From: Chloroflexota bacterium
GTDB taxonomy: Bacteria; Chloroflexota; Dehalococcoidia; Lucifugimonadales; UBA3495
Direction: 5' to 3'
Assembly (NCBI GenBank): GCA_027624135.1
Contig: JAQBXL010000004.1
Location: forward strand, 1 to 57,791
DNA length: 57,791 nt
This document shows positions 7,738-16,069 of this stretch, piece by piece; position 1 is the first letter of the stretch, and every line of letters starts with the position of its first letter. The notes under the pieces were generated by a model. The model was not told the origin of the DNA. It did no database searches and saw only the letters and a program-made list of their open reading frames with translations. A program made the position numbers and the translations under genes.

Positions 7738-8943
7738 CTAAACCACTGCCACCGCAGTGACTTCGATCAACTGCTCCGGGCGGCCCAATATCTGGTGCAT
7801 TGACACCCCGGTGGCCGACGGGAACCGGTCTCCAAAATAGTTGCGCCGAACCTCCCCAACTTTCCGGTATTCCATCAATCCGTTGGGAGCGACCCACTCG
7901 ATCGTGTTGACGATGTCGTCCATGGAGTAGCCACCTTCGTCCATGATGCGGGCTATGTTGCTATAGGCCTGCTCGGTTTGAGCGACGATATCATACCCGC
8001 CGACGGTGGCTCCGGTGGCATGGTTGACCGAAGACTGCCCCGATATCTGGAGCAATCGGCCCTTCTTTACCCCCGCATTTTGGGTCAGACCGCCGTAGCC
8101 TGGCTCCCATTCCGGCACACGGATATCCTCCCGGGTTCCACCTTTTACAGCCACGACCTCTATCTCCACGAGACCGTCGGGGCGCAGAAGCCGGTTGACC
8201 GGGATGGCGGTCGATGCCGGAAACTGATTCCCGAAGAACCTACGCCGCACCTCGGCTGTGTCGGAATACTGGAGCAGCGACTGGGGAGAGATGTAGTCCA
8301 AGGTCTTGACCACGTCGCCAGGACCGGCCCCGGCTGCAGCCAACACCTCTCCTACGATCCCGTAAGCCATTTCCGCCTGCCGCGCCGTGTTCTGAGGGTA
8401 ATGGGCCTGCCCATCCACCACTTCGTTGCCGACGAATCCGGAGGTCCAGACGATGTTCTCCACCTCCACTCCCGGCACGTAAGTGAGTTGGCCATCCCGC
8501 TCCCAGCCTGGATCGATGGGCTTCTTATCCCCCCTCATGGCGACCATGCTCACCTCGATGAAGGCATCGGGCCGCAAGAGCCGTTCGACACAGATGCCGG
8601 TTGCGCCCACCGGACTGTCACCCAGGTATTGCTTCCGTATCTCGCCGGTCTGGCGGTACAGGGGCAAAGCCGTGGCATCGATGTAGTCCACGGTCTGCAC
8701 CACGTTCCGGAAGGTCATCCCGGCTGCCTCCAGCGCTACGGCCAACTTCTCGTAGATGACCCTGGTTTGGTCGAGGAGATTTCCCTTGCAGACCACTCGC
8801 CCCTGTTCTGGGTCGAACTCGCTGGCGGTTTGCCCTGAGAGGTACAGGATGCCGGCGTTCTCAGCCCCCATACAGAATGTATACCGCTTGAGGTCCAGCC
8901 AGGGAAACTTGGCCGGGTCCACCTCGATTATGTTCTTGCTCAT
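7738..8943 (-). CDS. Triple-domain RidA/YjgF-family protein
   Basis: A 401-residue chain of three consecutive Rid domains of ~130 residues. Each has an early LYLSGQTA / IVWTSGFVG / LLQISGQSS strand, a middle helix with VVQTVDYI / VVKTLDYI / IVNTIEWV, and a final segment FPASTAIPVNRLLRPDGLVEI or a variant. Single Rid proteins (~130 residues) form trimers that deaminate reactive enamines and imines or act on small metabolites. Here one polypeptide may supply a whole trimer. The catalytic Arg of RidA appears as the R of the LLRPD motif in domains 1 and 2 and is altered (ILGRPEQ) in domain 3. It is the last gene of a leftward operon with two MaoC-type genes. Confidence 0.85.
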   Translation of the reverse strand: MSKNIIEVDPAKFPWLDLKRYTFCMGAENAGILYLSGQTASEFDPEQGRVVCKGNLLDQTRVIYEKLAVALEAAGMTFRNVVQTVDYIDATALPLYRQTGEIRKQYLGDSPVGATGICVERLLRPDAFIEVSMVAMRGDKKPIDPGWERDGQLTYVPGVEVENIVWTSGFVGNEVVDGQAHYPQNTARQAEMAYGIVGEVLAAAGAGPGDVVKTLDYISPQSLLQYSDTAEVRRRFFGNQFPASTAIPVNRLLRPDGLVEIEVVAVKGGTREDIRVPEWEPGYGGLTQNAGVKKGRLLQISGQSSVNHATGATVGGYDIVAQTEQAYSNIARIMDEGGYSMDDIVNTIEWVAPNGLMEYRKVGEVRRNYFGDRFPSATGVSMHQILGRPEQLIEVTAVAVV

Positions 8944-8991
8944 CGATTCTCCGGGGATTATTGTGGCAAGACTGAAATGGCGGCTAGCCGA

Positions 8992-9462
8992 TCACTTCTT
9001 GTCGCGCAGAGGGAACCGCACCAACGCGCTGGCGGGCGCCACCACTTTTTCGCCTCGTTGGTTCTCTACGGATAAATCGCACTCGACCATCCCACCCGCA
9101 TCTTCGATGGAGCAATCGGTTACTACGCCTCGGCAGGTGATAGAGTCACCGGGGTAGACCATGATTCGGTTGCGGAACGCTAATTTACGCAGGAATGCTC
9201 CCGGTCCGGCCCAGTCCTGAACGAGTTGGGTGAGGAAACCGCCCAGCATCTGTCCGTCCATGACCGGGGCGGCAAATCCCAACTCTCTGGCGTAGTCTGC
9301 GTCGTAGTGCAGCCGGATGAAGTCCCAGGTTGCCGCCCCGTAGGCCATCATCCGAGCCATACCGATCTCTTTGACCAGAGGCGTAATTTCTTGGCCAACC
9401 TGCACGTCCTCGTAGTATCGAACCTGGTATCGAACCTGGGCGGCCAATCTATTCTTCATCAT
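8992..9462 (-). CDS. MaoC-like hydratase, C-terminal-type subunit
   Basis: A 156-residue hot-dog-fold protein with YYEDVQVGQEI near the N-terminus and the hydratase segment WDFIRLHYDADYARELGFAAPVMDGQM (~residues 46-72). That segment holds the Asp-x4-His active-site pattern of R-specific enoyl-CoA hydratases (here D47-FIRLH). The gene overlaps the preceding MaoC-type gene by 14 bp, which suggests a two-subunit hydratase acting on an acyl-CoA or related thioester. A perfect 12-bp tandem duplication near its start encodes a repeated Arg-Tyr-Gln-Val. The substrate is unknown; the partner genes point to catabolism. Confidence 0.8.
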   Translation of the reverse strand: MMKNRLAAQVRYQVRYYEDVQVGQEITPLVKEIGMARMMAYGAATWDFIRLHYDADYARELGFAAPVMDGQMLGGFLTQLVQDWAGPGAFLRKLAFRNRIMVYPGDSITCRGVVTDCSIEDAGGMVECDLSVENQRGEKVVAPASALVRFPLRDKK

Positions 9463-9943
9463 CGCGTTCGGGCCGGTAATACATGGTTTCCGTGTTCCGT
9501 GCCAGAAGTTCTTCGCGCTGATTGTAGAAAACCGCTTCTATCACCTGGAAGACCAGCACGCCCGATCGGCCTGTGCTCTCGTAAACGTCCTTCACGGTCC
9601 AGCGGGCGGTGATGACGTCGTCGGGATGGATCGGCTGGAAGAACTCGTATTCGTTGCCGGCCCGCAGCCCCTCAAACTCGCGCATTGGGCCCCGCCCGAT
9701 AAGGTCGCCCCGGTCATCCATATCGCTGTCCAGATACTGCCAGGTGTCGCAGATCAGGGTGGGTGGCGCCATCACGTCACGGAGTCCGTGGTCCTCGGCG
9801 AACCCGCGGTCGGAATAAAGCGGATTGAAGTCGCCAATGGCCAGGGCGTATTGGCGCAAAGAGGCGCGGCCCATCTCGTCGGGGGCCTGAAAGACGATCT
9901 CTTGACCCACGGTCATTTTCAGTTTTTCCAGCAGGTCGGACAT
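9449..9943 (-). CDS. FAS1-like/MaoC N-terminal-type dehydratase subunit
   Basis: A 164-residue hot-dog protein of the MaoC N-terminal (FAS1-like dehydratase) family. It has an early VGQEIVFQAPDEMGRASLRQ, then YALAIGDFNPLYSD (~residues 32-45), a VMAPPTLICDTWQYL segment, and FFQPIHPDDVITARWTVKDV. The D-x4 segment keeps Asn-Pro where active hydratases have the His, so this may be the structural partner of the next gene. It is first in the leftward operon ending with the triple RidA protein. Its start has a GGAG-like site ~10 nt upstream on the coding strand. Confidence 0.78.
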   Translation of the reverse strand: MSDLLEKLKMTVGQEIVFQAPDEMGRASLRQYALAIGDFNPLYSDRGFAEDHGLRDVMAPPTLICDTWQYLDSDMDDRGDLIGRGPMREFEGLRAGNEYEFFQPIHPDDVITARWTVKDVYESTGRSGVLVFQVIEAVFYNQREELLARNTETMYYRPERDDEE

Positions 9944-10045
9944 CTGGGCTCCGGTTCGATATCAGATTTAGGGCAGATTACTCTACGCCCGACACCGGGT
10001 CAAATCTTAAACCTGGCGGCCAGATACGGTTCGTTTACGTGTCAA

Positions 10046-10099
10046 CTCATATAAGAATGTTACCGGGGCAGGGTAGTTCACTCATCTAGGAATGTTACC
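10046..10099 (+). repeat. Left IS end: two tandem copies of the terminal repeat
   Basis: Copies at 10046-10064 and 10081-10099, start-to-start distance 35 bp. They differ at three positions (ATATAA versus ATCTAG and so on), and both end AATGTTACC. The inner copy contains the transposase stop codon on the other strand. Confidence 0.8.
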
Positions 10100-11303
10100 G
10101 GCGGGTGGTTGCCGCCTCCTTTCCGTTGGGTGCCTGGGCAGGCTTGGTATGCTGCCACAGGTGTTCCACCGCCTGATAGATGGTTTCCCGTAGTTGCCGT
10201 GGGTTGGTCCCCGCATAGAGGGCGGCTAGCCTCGCTTGCTGGTCCGCCGCCAGGATGCCGCTGGCCAGGAGCCGCTGATACGGGGTCTGCGCCCGGTCCC
10301 ACCGGCGGCGGAGCTTGCCATTGGCCACCTCCTTGCCCACCAGGTGCAAGACCGGCTGGAACAGGTTGTAGTACACCCACAGTTGGTCGTAGAGGGCATT
10401 GAGGGCCACATACTGTCTTGGGGTTTCCAAGCGCTCGTAGCCCACGTAGGCCCGCACTAGGGTGGAGTTCTTCTGCTCCACGAACCGGTTGTCGTTCTTC
10501 CGGTAGGGCCGGCTCCGGCTGAGCTGTAGTCCCGTCATGGCCTCCCCAAAGTAGCGTATCAGGTGGCCGTTGAAGAACTCGCTCCCGTTGTCGGGGTGCA
10601 GATGGGTGATGGGAAAGGGCAACCGCCCATGCACCCGTTGGAACCCCGCCACCATAGCGGCCTGGCCGCGCCCCAACACCGCCACCCGCTCGCTCCACCC
10701 CGTGGCGATGTCCACCAATTGCAGGGTGTGGACGTACTCCCCGGCGGTGATCGGGCCGCAGTGGTGCACCAGGTCCGTCTCAAAGCTGCCCGGCGCCTGG
10801 GTGGCCCAGGACAACCGCTCCATGGGCGTCTGGCGCAGCAGTCCGTTGGGCGGCTGGGGCTTGCGCCGCGGCAGCTTGGGCCGGTCCAGCTGGAAGCGTT
10901 GTAGCAGGCGCTGTACCGTGGCCCGGCTGATCCTCCCCAACTGAGTTTCCACCTCGGCCGTCAGGACCAACTCTTCCCACCGGGCCAACTGTTGCGCCGT
11001 AGGCAGCAGGGCTGGCGTCAGGCGCTCCGCACACACATAGTCCAGGCTCTCCCAGACCACCCGAACCACGTCGGACACCGCCGCCCCGTAGCGCCTTCGC
11101 CGCACACGAGGCCGCTTGGCAGCTCGCTCCAGCGTCGGCCCGTGCAGCAGCCGGAGCAGGCTCTTGCGGTGCAACCCCGTCACCGCCGCCATCTCGGTGA
11201 GCAGCCCGCCGCGCTGCTCACGACTGGACCGGCCATAACGGGGCGCCACCAGTTTCAGGTATTTGCGCCGTTCATCCACCGTCATCCTCTCTTCACTCGG
11301 CAT
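10095..11303 (-). CDS. DDE (rve-type) IS transposase
   Basis: A 402-residue transposase. The N-terminus carries helix-turn-helix segments (LTEMAAVTGLHRKSLLRLLH at ~35-54 and ISRATVQRLLQRF at ~125-137). The integrase-core catalytic triad is Asp177 in FETDLVHH, Asp238 in LHPDNGSEF and Glu276 in NRFVEQKNS. It catalyses cut or copy of its own ends. The TAA stop lies inside the inner left repeat, so transposase binding there could interfere with expression or translation. Its ATG (11303) is 8 bp from the inner right repeat. The gene is uninterrupted and higher in GC than its neighbours. Confidence 0.9.
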   Translation of the reverse strand: MPSEERMTVDERRKYLKLVAPRYGRSSREQRGGLLTEMAAVTGLHRKSLLRLLHGPTLERAAKRPRVRRRRYGAAVSDVVRVVWESLDYVCAERLTPALLPTAQQLARWEELVLTAEVETQLGRISRATVQRLLQRFQLDRPKLPRRKPQPPNGLLRQTPMERLSWATQAPGSFETDLVHHCGPITAGEYVHTLQLVDIATGWSERVAVLGRGQAAMVAGFQRVHGRLPFPITHLHPDNGSEFFNGHLIRYFGEAMTGLQLSRSRPYRKNDNRFVEQKNSTLVRAYVGYERLETPRQYVALNALYDQLWVYYNLFQPVLHLVGKEVANGKLRRRWDRAQTPYQRLLASGILAADQQARLAALYAGTNPRQLRETIYQAVEHLWQHTKPAQAPNGKEAATTRR

Positions 11304-11310
11304 AGTCCCC

Positions 11311-11367
11311 TCAGTAACATTCTTAGTTGAGGGAACCCTACCCCATTGGGTAACATTTTAGGTGAGG
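11311..11367 (-). repeat. Right IS end: two copies of the terminal repeat, inverted
   Basis: GGTAACATT/AGTAACATTCTTAG-type copies read in reverse complement as CTCAACTAAGAATGTTAC (inner) and CTCACCTAAAATGTTACC (outer). They mirror the left end's pair. The spacing (~36 bp) matches the left end, consistent with a two-site transposase binding arrangement. Confidence 0.78.
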
Positions 11368-11526
11368 GAATACGGTTTATTGACTAGCCATATCGTCGCG
11401 GCTATACTGGCAGCTATTCTGTCGGAATCTACTAATCATTGGTGAGTGCCCGCAACCTTTTCCCGCGCCAACATCGTATCCAACGGCATAGATGTAGGCC
11501 TGCTGAGGCCTCTATATGGAGTAACA

Positions 11527-12024
11527 ATGGGCGAAAAACTGCAACAGGGAGACCGTTTCCCCCAGATCACACTCAAGATGCTGGACGGCGGCACGCTAAC
11601 CTTGCCGGACGATGCTCCAAGCAGGTATATGGCCCTGCTCTTCTACCGGGGCCATTGGTGACCCTATTGCAAACGGCAGTTAGCCGAATGGGAAGCGAAC
11701 AAAGCGGAACTGGAATCGCTGGGAGTGACCATCATAGCGGTTAGCGTTGATAGCGCCGAGGAAACCAGGATGGACGAAGGGTTTACCTTCCAATTTGCCT
11801 ATGGCGCGACCAAAGAGGACGGCGAACTGATCGGCGCCTGGTGGTCTGAGGACCGCGGCGGTTACATCCAACCCTCAGAATTCATATTGGGCCGGGGCGG
11901 TGTGGTGCTGGGTTCGATGTACGCCTCCGGTCAGATCGGAAGGATGGGCGCCGACGAGGCTATCCGGTTCATCACAAGACGTGAGACCATCCGCCGCGAG
12001 GAAGGAGGCGCGACGGCCCATTGA
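11527..12024 (+). CDS. Candidate selenocysteine-containing peroxiredoxin-like protein (TGA = Sec45)
   Basis: A 165-residue thioredoxin-fold protein of the AhpC/TSA peroxiredoxin-like family. It starts at ATG 11527 with GGAG six bases upstream. The frame reads YRGHW-TGA-PYCKRQLAEW: TGA (11659-11661, codon 45) occupies the peroxidatic Cys of the family's W-C-P-x-C motif, and Cys48 is kept. After TGA the frame stays open with good homology-like sequence (VTIIAVSVDSAEET, GGYIQPSEFILGRGGVVLG) to 12024. A SECIS-like hairpin follows the TGA directly. The likely role is reduction of peroxides or thiol oxidation in the cytosol. The alternative is a pseudogene or sequencing error; Sec machinery genes are not in this window. 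Confidence 0.72.
11662..11692 (+). promoter_or_regulatory. Bacterial SECIS-like stem-loop
   Basis: Immediately after the in-frame TGA, CCC-T-ATT (11662-11668) pairs with AATGGG (11687-11692), leaving one bulged T. Then a GCAAA bulge, CGGC (11674-11677) pairs with GCCG (11683-11686) and closes a five-base loop AGTTA. The loop carries G at 11679, 18 nt beyond the TGA. Bacterial SECIS elements need a small apical loop with G at roughly this distance, read by SelB. Confidence 0.65.
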
Positions 12025-12067
12025 TTGGGAACCGGTAATTAAACCGCCTAATAACTTTGGGGGCACA

Positions 12068-12880
12068 ATGAGCAATCAGCAGGTGGTTGATTTGATGGAA
12101 CGGGTCTGGGGTTCCATAGATTCACTGTGCGCACCTCTGACCGAAGTCCAATGGAAGACGCCGACCGACTGCCCAGGGTGGTCGGTCCAAGATCAAGTCT
12201 CGCATCTGGTAGGCGCTGAATCCTATATCCTGGGCAACCCAAGACCGGACCATACTCCGGCAGATACCGGCCATGTTAAGAACGACGTGGGCCAGTCCAA
12301 CGAAGTGGTGGTCGATTACCGCCGGTCTTGGTCTGGGCAGAAGGTCCTGGAAGAGTTCCGGGAGCTTACCGGCCAACGATTGGGGCTGCTACGAGGTTTA
12401 ACCGACGAAGAGTTCGCGGTTGAGACCCAAACTCCCATCGGCCCCGGCACGGTGGCGGAGTTCGTGCGCATCCGTATCTTCGACGCCTGGGTCCACGAGC
12501 AAGACATGCGGCGTGCGCTGAGCATTCCCGGAGAACTGGAAGGGCCGGTTGCAGAGCATTCGGTGGGACGGGTGGCCAGGGCGATGCCTTTCGTAGTCGC
12601 CAGAAAAGCCCAAGCCCCGGATGGAGTCACCGTGGTCTTAGACATCACCGGAACAGCGGGGCGGGTGGTATCGGTGGGGATCGATGGAGGCCGAGGGAGC
12701 GAATTGGACTCGGAACCGCCTTCTCCTACAGTCAGGATAACGCTGGACGTTGAGACATTTGCCTGTCTGGGTTGCGGACGCATCGACCCTACTGAGGCAT
12801 TGAAAGCGGGCCGAGTCACCATTACTGGAGGCAAAAGCTTAGGTGAGAGCATCGTTAAACAGATGAACATCATGATTTGA
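12068..12880 (+). CDS. Mycothiol-type maleylpyruvate isomerase family (DinB-like) protein
   Basis: A 270-residue protein. The first ~160 residues form a DinB four-helix bundle (VDLMERVWGSIDSLC, then CPGWSVQDQVSHLVGAESYI). Metal-ligand-type histidines appear in VSHLVG and VHEQDMRR, as in the TIGR03083 family. The C-terminal ~90 residues are an SCP2-like sheet (VTVVLDITGTAGRVVSV). Characterised members use mycothiol, but many homologues in organisms without mycothiol act on unknown small molecules. It starts at ATG 12068, 43 bp after the selenoprotein candidate, and may be cotranscribed with it. A longer frame from 11900 is discounted because it runs through the peroxiredoxin gene. Confidence 0.78.
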   Translation: MSNQQVVDLMERVWGSIDSLCAPLTEVQWKTPTDCPGWSVQDQVSHLVGAESYILGNPRPDHTPADTGHVKNDVGQSNEVVVDYRRSWSGQKVLEEFRELTGQRLGLLRGLTDEEFAVETQTPIGPGTVAEFVRIRIFDAWVHEQDMRRALSIPGELEGPVAEHSVGRVARAMPFVVARKAQAPDGVTVVLDITGTAGRVVSVGIDGGRGSELDSEPPSPTVRITLDVETFACLGCGRIDPTEALKAGRVTITGGKSLGESIVKQMNIMI

Positions 12881-13002
12881 TGGCGGGCTGTATTTGATGG
12901 AAGGCTGTATTTATCGTTGCGATTCGGTATAATTTGCCCATCGCATCATCGTATTACCTACAGGATACGATTAAGTCGTATGGAAAAAGAGGGTTGTACT
13001 AA

Positions 13003-14382
13003 TTGGCCCTTCTAGATAAACCAGAGTTACGATTCTCGGTTGGCAACCTGCCCTTTGGCATCCACTATAGCTGGATCGTTATCGGCATCTTGGCCACGGT
13101 TCAGATATTTGCCAGCTCTATAAGCATGGCCGCCGGAATCATGGTGCCGCCGCTGAACGACCCCAGCGGAGACTTTGACTGGAGCCTGGGCACCATTGGC
13201 TTGGTGATTGCCAGCTACTACCTGTTTGGCGCCATTTACGCTCCCATGACCGGCTGGTTGGGAGACCGCTATGGCTCCCGCTGGATGCTATTAGCTGCTG
13301 CCATCATGTACCTGATCAGCATGTTTCTGCTGAGCCAGGTGACACAAGTCTGGCACTTCTTCATCTTCTTCGGAATTCTGCTGTCTCTGACCCAATCTCT
13401 GGCTATGGTGCCATTGATGGCCGCTGTCAGTGGTTGGTTCCGCCGCCGCTTGGGACTGGGGATCGGCATACTCTGGGGAGCAGGCGGGATTGGGACTGGG
13501 ATAATGGCCCCACTGATGGGTGGGTTCATCGAAGCGTTTGGTTGGCAAGGCACCTTCATGTTGATCGGCGGGGTGGGTGGTGGGATCATGCTCTGCCTCG
13601 TTCCTTTCATGCGTAATAAGCCAGCCGACCTGGGCATACAACCCTACGGGGCCAGGGAAACCGATGTTGCCGCTATCCAACGGGACAAGGAAGAAGAGCG
13701 GTTAAGACAGAAAGTATTCAATCAGCACACCCGGCGTACCAAGCCGTTCTGGAACTTGCCGTTGATCCACGGCTTGGGCTGCGCCGGGCACGGCACAATA
13801 CTCATTTACCTGATTCCCATGGCCTTTGAGCGGGGAGTGTTCTCGTCATTGGCGTCGGCCGGCATCCTCGTCAGCATCATCTCCATGGTCAGCGTCATCA
13901 GCCGGTTCGTGACTCCGATCCTGGCGGAGCAATACGGCACCCGAAGAATGATGGCCACCAGCCTGTCCATCCAAGCCCTCACGGTCATGATACTTTTCTG
14001 GGCACAGGACGCCTGGGTCTTCTACGTATTTGCGGCAGCCTTTGGTCTGGGATTCGGCGGCGAGTGGACCGGCTATCTGGTCATCAATCGGCAGTATTTT
14101 GGCGACGGGCCGATGGGCACGATCTACGGCTGGCAGACCACCGGCGCTCTCATGGGGCACGCGGTTGCCACCGGTTTGGCCGGGCTGGTGATCTATGCGA
14201 CCGGGTCGTTCGAAGTTGTTCTGGGCTTGTCCGTTGGGTTTAGCGCCTTTGGTGTGCTGGTGATCGCCTTGCTCGATGACACTTCCCATGTTTTGATACC
14301 AGACTGGGAGAACGACGTGGTTCAATCATCGGGTCTTAACCCGGTTGCCGGCGCGATTGGGGCGGTTGGGGATGACGACTAG
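13003..14382 (+). CDS. MFS transporter
   Basis: A 459-residue major facilitator with about 12 membrane spans. Between TM2 and TM3 lies the family loop GWLGDRYGSRWMLL (motif A, G-x3-D-x2-G-x-R). A charged central loop (REETDVAAIQRDKEEER-like, ~residues 215-245) separates the two six-helix halves, and the second half has a related loop AEQYGTRRMM. The overall layout (FGxxxxPLxGWLGDR, GGIGTG) resembles the monocarboxylate/oxalate-formate (OFA) branch, so small organic acids are a reasonable guess. The start is TTG 13003 with GAGGG ~10 nt upstream; no ATG fits. It may import the substrate of the HpaB/deacetylase genes downstream. Confidence 0.82.
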   Translation: MALLDKPELRFSVGNLPFGIHYSWIVIGILATVQIFASSISMAAGIMVPPLNDPSGDFDWSLGTIGLVIASYYLFGAIYAPMTGWLGDRYGSRWMLLAAAIMYLISMFLLSQVTQVWHFFIFFGILLSLTQSLAMVPLMAAVSGWFRRRLGLGIGILWGAGGIGTGIMAPLMGGFIEAFGWQGTFMLIGGVGGGIMLCLVPFMRNKPADLGIQPYGARETDVAAIQRDKEEERLRQKVFNQHTRRTKPFWNLPLIHGLGCAGHGTILIYLIPMAFERGVFSSLASAGILVSIISMVSVISRFVTPILAEQYGTRRMMATSLSIQALTVMILFWAQDAWVFYVFAAAFGLGFGGEWTGYLVINRQYFGDGPMGTIYGWQTTGALMGHAVATGLAGLVIYATGSFEVVLGLSVGFSAFGVLVIALLDDTSHVLIPDWENDVVQSSGLNPVAGAIGAVGDDD

Positions 14383-14433
14383 GATCTGTATTCCGAATCA
14401 CCAACGGCTAGTCAGTTGAATCCTGATTCCCGG

Positions 14434-15885
14434 TTAATCTCGCTCTAGGAATTCCTGCACGAATTGGCTCATGGGCTCTTTATCGTAGCGGCTGTTCATC
14501 AAGACCACGTTGCGGTTTCGGTCTCCTTGGAAGAACCGTTCGTAGAGTATCTGCCGGGACCCGAAGGCGCTGCAACAAGTGTCCCAGGCCAGCCTGAAGA
14601 GCCGCACCCGGTCCTTGGCTGAGGCAAAATCGGTCTCCATATAGCGGGTGATATCTTCGGCGAGGGGTCCCTCGAAGTCCGCTTCGGTGGGCAGAGCCAT
14701 CAGACTGCTGGAGCCCAGCAGGTGCAGGATCTCTCCCATGCGCGGGTACATATTGATGAACTGCTGGCGCGCCACCATCAGCGGCATGTCGACAGGGCAC
14801 ATGACCCCCCATTCGTCGATCTCGGCGTCCACTTCGGCAGCCCGCAGCAGGGCTTTGGTGATCTCGAGATTTTCTATTATTTCAGCCATAATGCCATGAA
14901 CCTGGGGCAACTCAGATGACCCCAGAGTCTTAACCATCAGGTTGGCCAAACCCAGGATGAATTCGCACTTCACGACGTTCTTGGTCACGACTTGATGCCC
15001 GGAGTGGAGGAACTGATGGGTCCGCAGCGACATGTTGTTGCACATCTCTACGTCGCCAAACAGGAACACCCGCTCCCAGGGAACCAATACGTTGTCGAAG
15101 AACGCCAGCGCGTCCATCTCCTCGAAACGCGATCCCAGTGGGTGGTCGAAGCTGGAACGCTGCAGGTCGAATGGCTCTCGGCATTGGAACTTGAGACCGG
15201 GGGCATCGCAGGGAATGGCGAAAGCGAACGAGGTGCGGCCAGGCGCGCCAGTAGGCAAGCGATGGGAACGAGCCGGGTAGACGGCGATCTCATCGGCAAT
15301 CGGCAGGGTTGCTAAGACCCGGGCGCCGTGGACAATGATGCCTTCGTCGGTCTCTTTGACCACCGACAACGCCACGTCCAGGGAGTCATCTAAGGCTGTC
15401 GCCGCTGCGGATCGGTTGCGCTGGATGTTGACCAGGGTGTGCGTCAGCACCAGGTCTTTCTCCCGGACCATCTCGTAATAGTTTTGAATGTTCTTCTCGA
15501 ATTCCGGACGGTTCTGGCCGAAGTACTTGCCAGCCGCGGCCATGGACATCAGGCTCACATTGAGGAAATCGGGGGTGCGGCCCATCATTCCGCAGGTGAT
15601 CCGGGCCCAATTCCGCATCATCTGGCGACGCAGGTTCAAATCTTCAAGGGTCTTGGGGGTCAGGAACGACATGCCCACCTGGTCTCCCGTAGTTGGGGAC
15701 TCATAGGTCATCTCGTGGCCAACGATGGGGTCATGTTGCAGGTCGTACAGCCGTGCCAGAGTTTTGATCCCTCCCTCCAGTCCCGGCTGCTTGGTGGGAT
15801 CCTTAATCTGCTTGCCATTCATGTACAGATTGGGAGGTCTCTCCCTTAAACCCTCGATATATTGTTGCCCCGTTCTGGCTGGCAT
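14434..15885 (-). CDS. 4-hydroxyphenylacetate 3-monooxygenase (HpaB)-like flavoprotein
   Basis: A 483-residue protein of the HpaB/PvcC acyl-CoA-dehydrogenase-like flavin monooxygenases (usual length ~480-520). It starts at ATG 15885 (MPARTGQQYI), after GGGGGGAAAGGG; the frame extends 38 codons further but is not needed. Recognisable segments are RTGQQYIEGLRERPPNLYMNG at the N-terminus, the substrate/flavin region TLVNIQRNRSAA, and DNVLVPWERVFLFGD (~residues 275-290). It would hydroxylate a phenolic or heteroaromatic compound using FADH2 delivered by a reductase. No reductase gene is seen nearby. It is divergent from the deacetylase pair. Confidence 0.88.
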   Translation of the reverse strand: MPARTGQQYIEGLRERPPNLYMNGKQIKDPTKQPGLEGGIKTLARLYDLQHDPIVGHEMTYESPTTGDQVGMSFLTPKTLEDLNLRRQMMRNWARITCGMMGRTPDFLNVSLMSMAAAGKYFGQNRPEFEKNIQNYYEMVREKDLVLTHTLVNIQRNRSAAATALDDSLDVALSVVKETDEGIIVHGARVLATLPIADEIAVYPARSHRLPTGAPGRTSFAFAIPCDAPGLKFQCREPFDLQRSSFDHPLGSRFEEMDALAFFDNVLVPWERVFLFGDVEMCNNMSLRTHQFLHSGHQVVTKNVVKCEFILGLANLMVKTLGSSELPQVHGIMAEIIENLEITKALLRAAEVDAEIDEWGVMCPVDMPLMVARQQFINMYPRMGEILHLLGSSSLMALPTEADFEGPLAEDITRYMETDFASAKDRVRLFRLAWDTCCSAFGSRQILYERFFQGDRNRNVVLMNSRYDKEPMSQFVQEFLERD

Positions 15886-16069
15886 CCCTTTCCCCCCTGA
15901 CGGTCTCCGGCCTGAGTAAATCCCTAGGCTACATCGCTGCCATTTTGCGTTATCTTCCCGGGTTTGACCAGACCCTGCTATTCGCCAGAGATGCACCAAG
16001 AAATCGTTTGACAGTCGTGGGCGATTCCCCTAGTCTGATGAGCACAGTCCGGCAGGAGGTCACGCACCG

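Larger units (their letters stand above)
10046..11367 (-). mobile_element. Complete insertion sequence with duplicated terminal repeats
   Basis: A single DDE transposase gene is flanked by end repeats occurring twice at each side. Left copies are CTCATATAAGAATGTTACC (10046-10064) and CTCATCTAGGAATGTTACC (10081-10099). Right copies, inverted, are at ~11311-11333 and ~11348-11367 (reverse complement CCCTCACCTAAAATGTTACC for the outer one). Between the two copies both ends also share a GGGTAG motif. Size is ~1.32 kb. I could not define a target-site duplication. The two intact ends and the open transposase suggest recent insertion. The IS family is not assigned with confidence (rve-type, IS481/ISNCY-like). 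Confidence 0.8.

Noticed and set aside
7978-8838. A 286-codon rightward open frame opposite the RidA gene
   Set aside because: It is the antisense shadow of the triple RidA gene. The peptide has no family pattern, while the leftward frame has three clear domains.
11725-12024. The second half of the peroxiredoxin-like gene as a separate 99-residue protein
   Set aside because: It lacks the thioredoxin N-terminal strand and active site and continues the upstream frame exactly after TGA, so a Sec codon explains it better.
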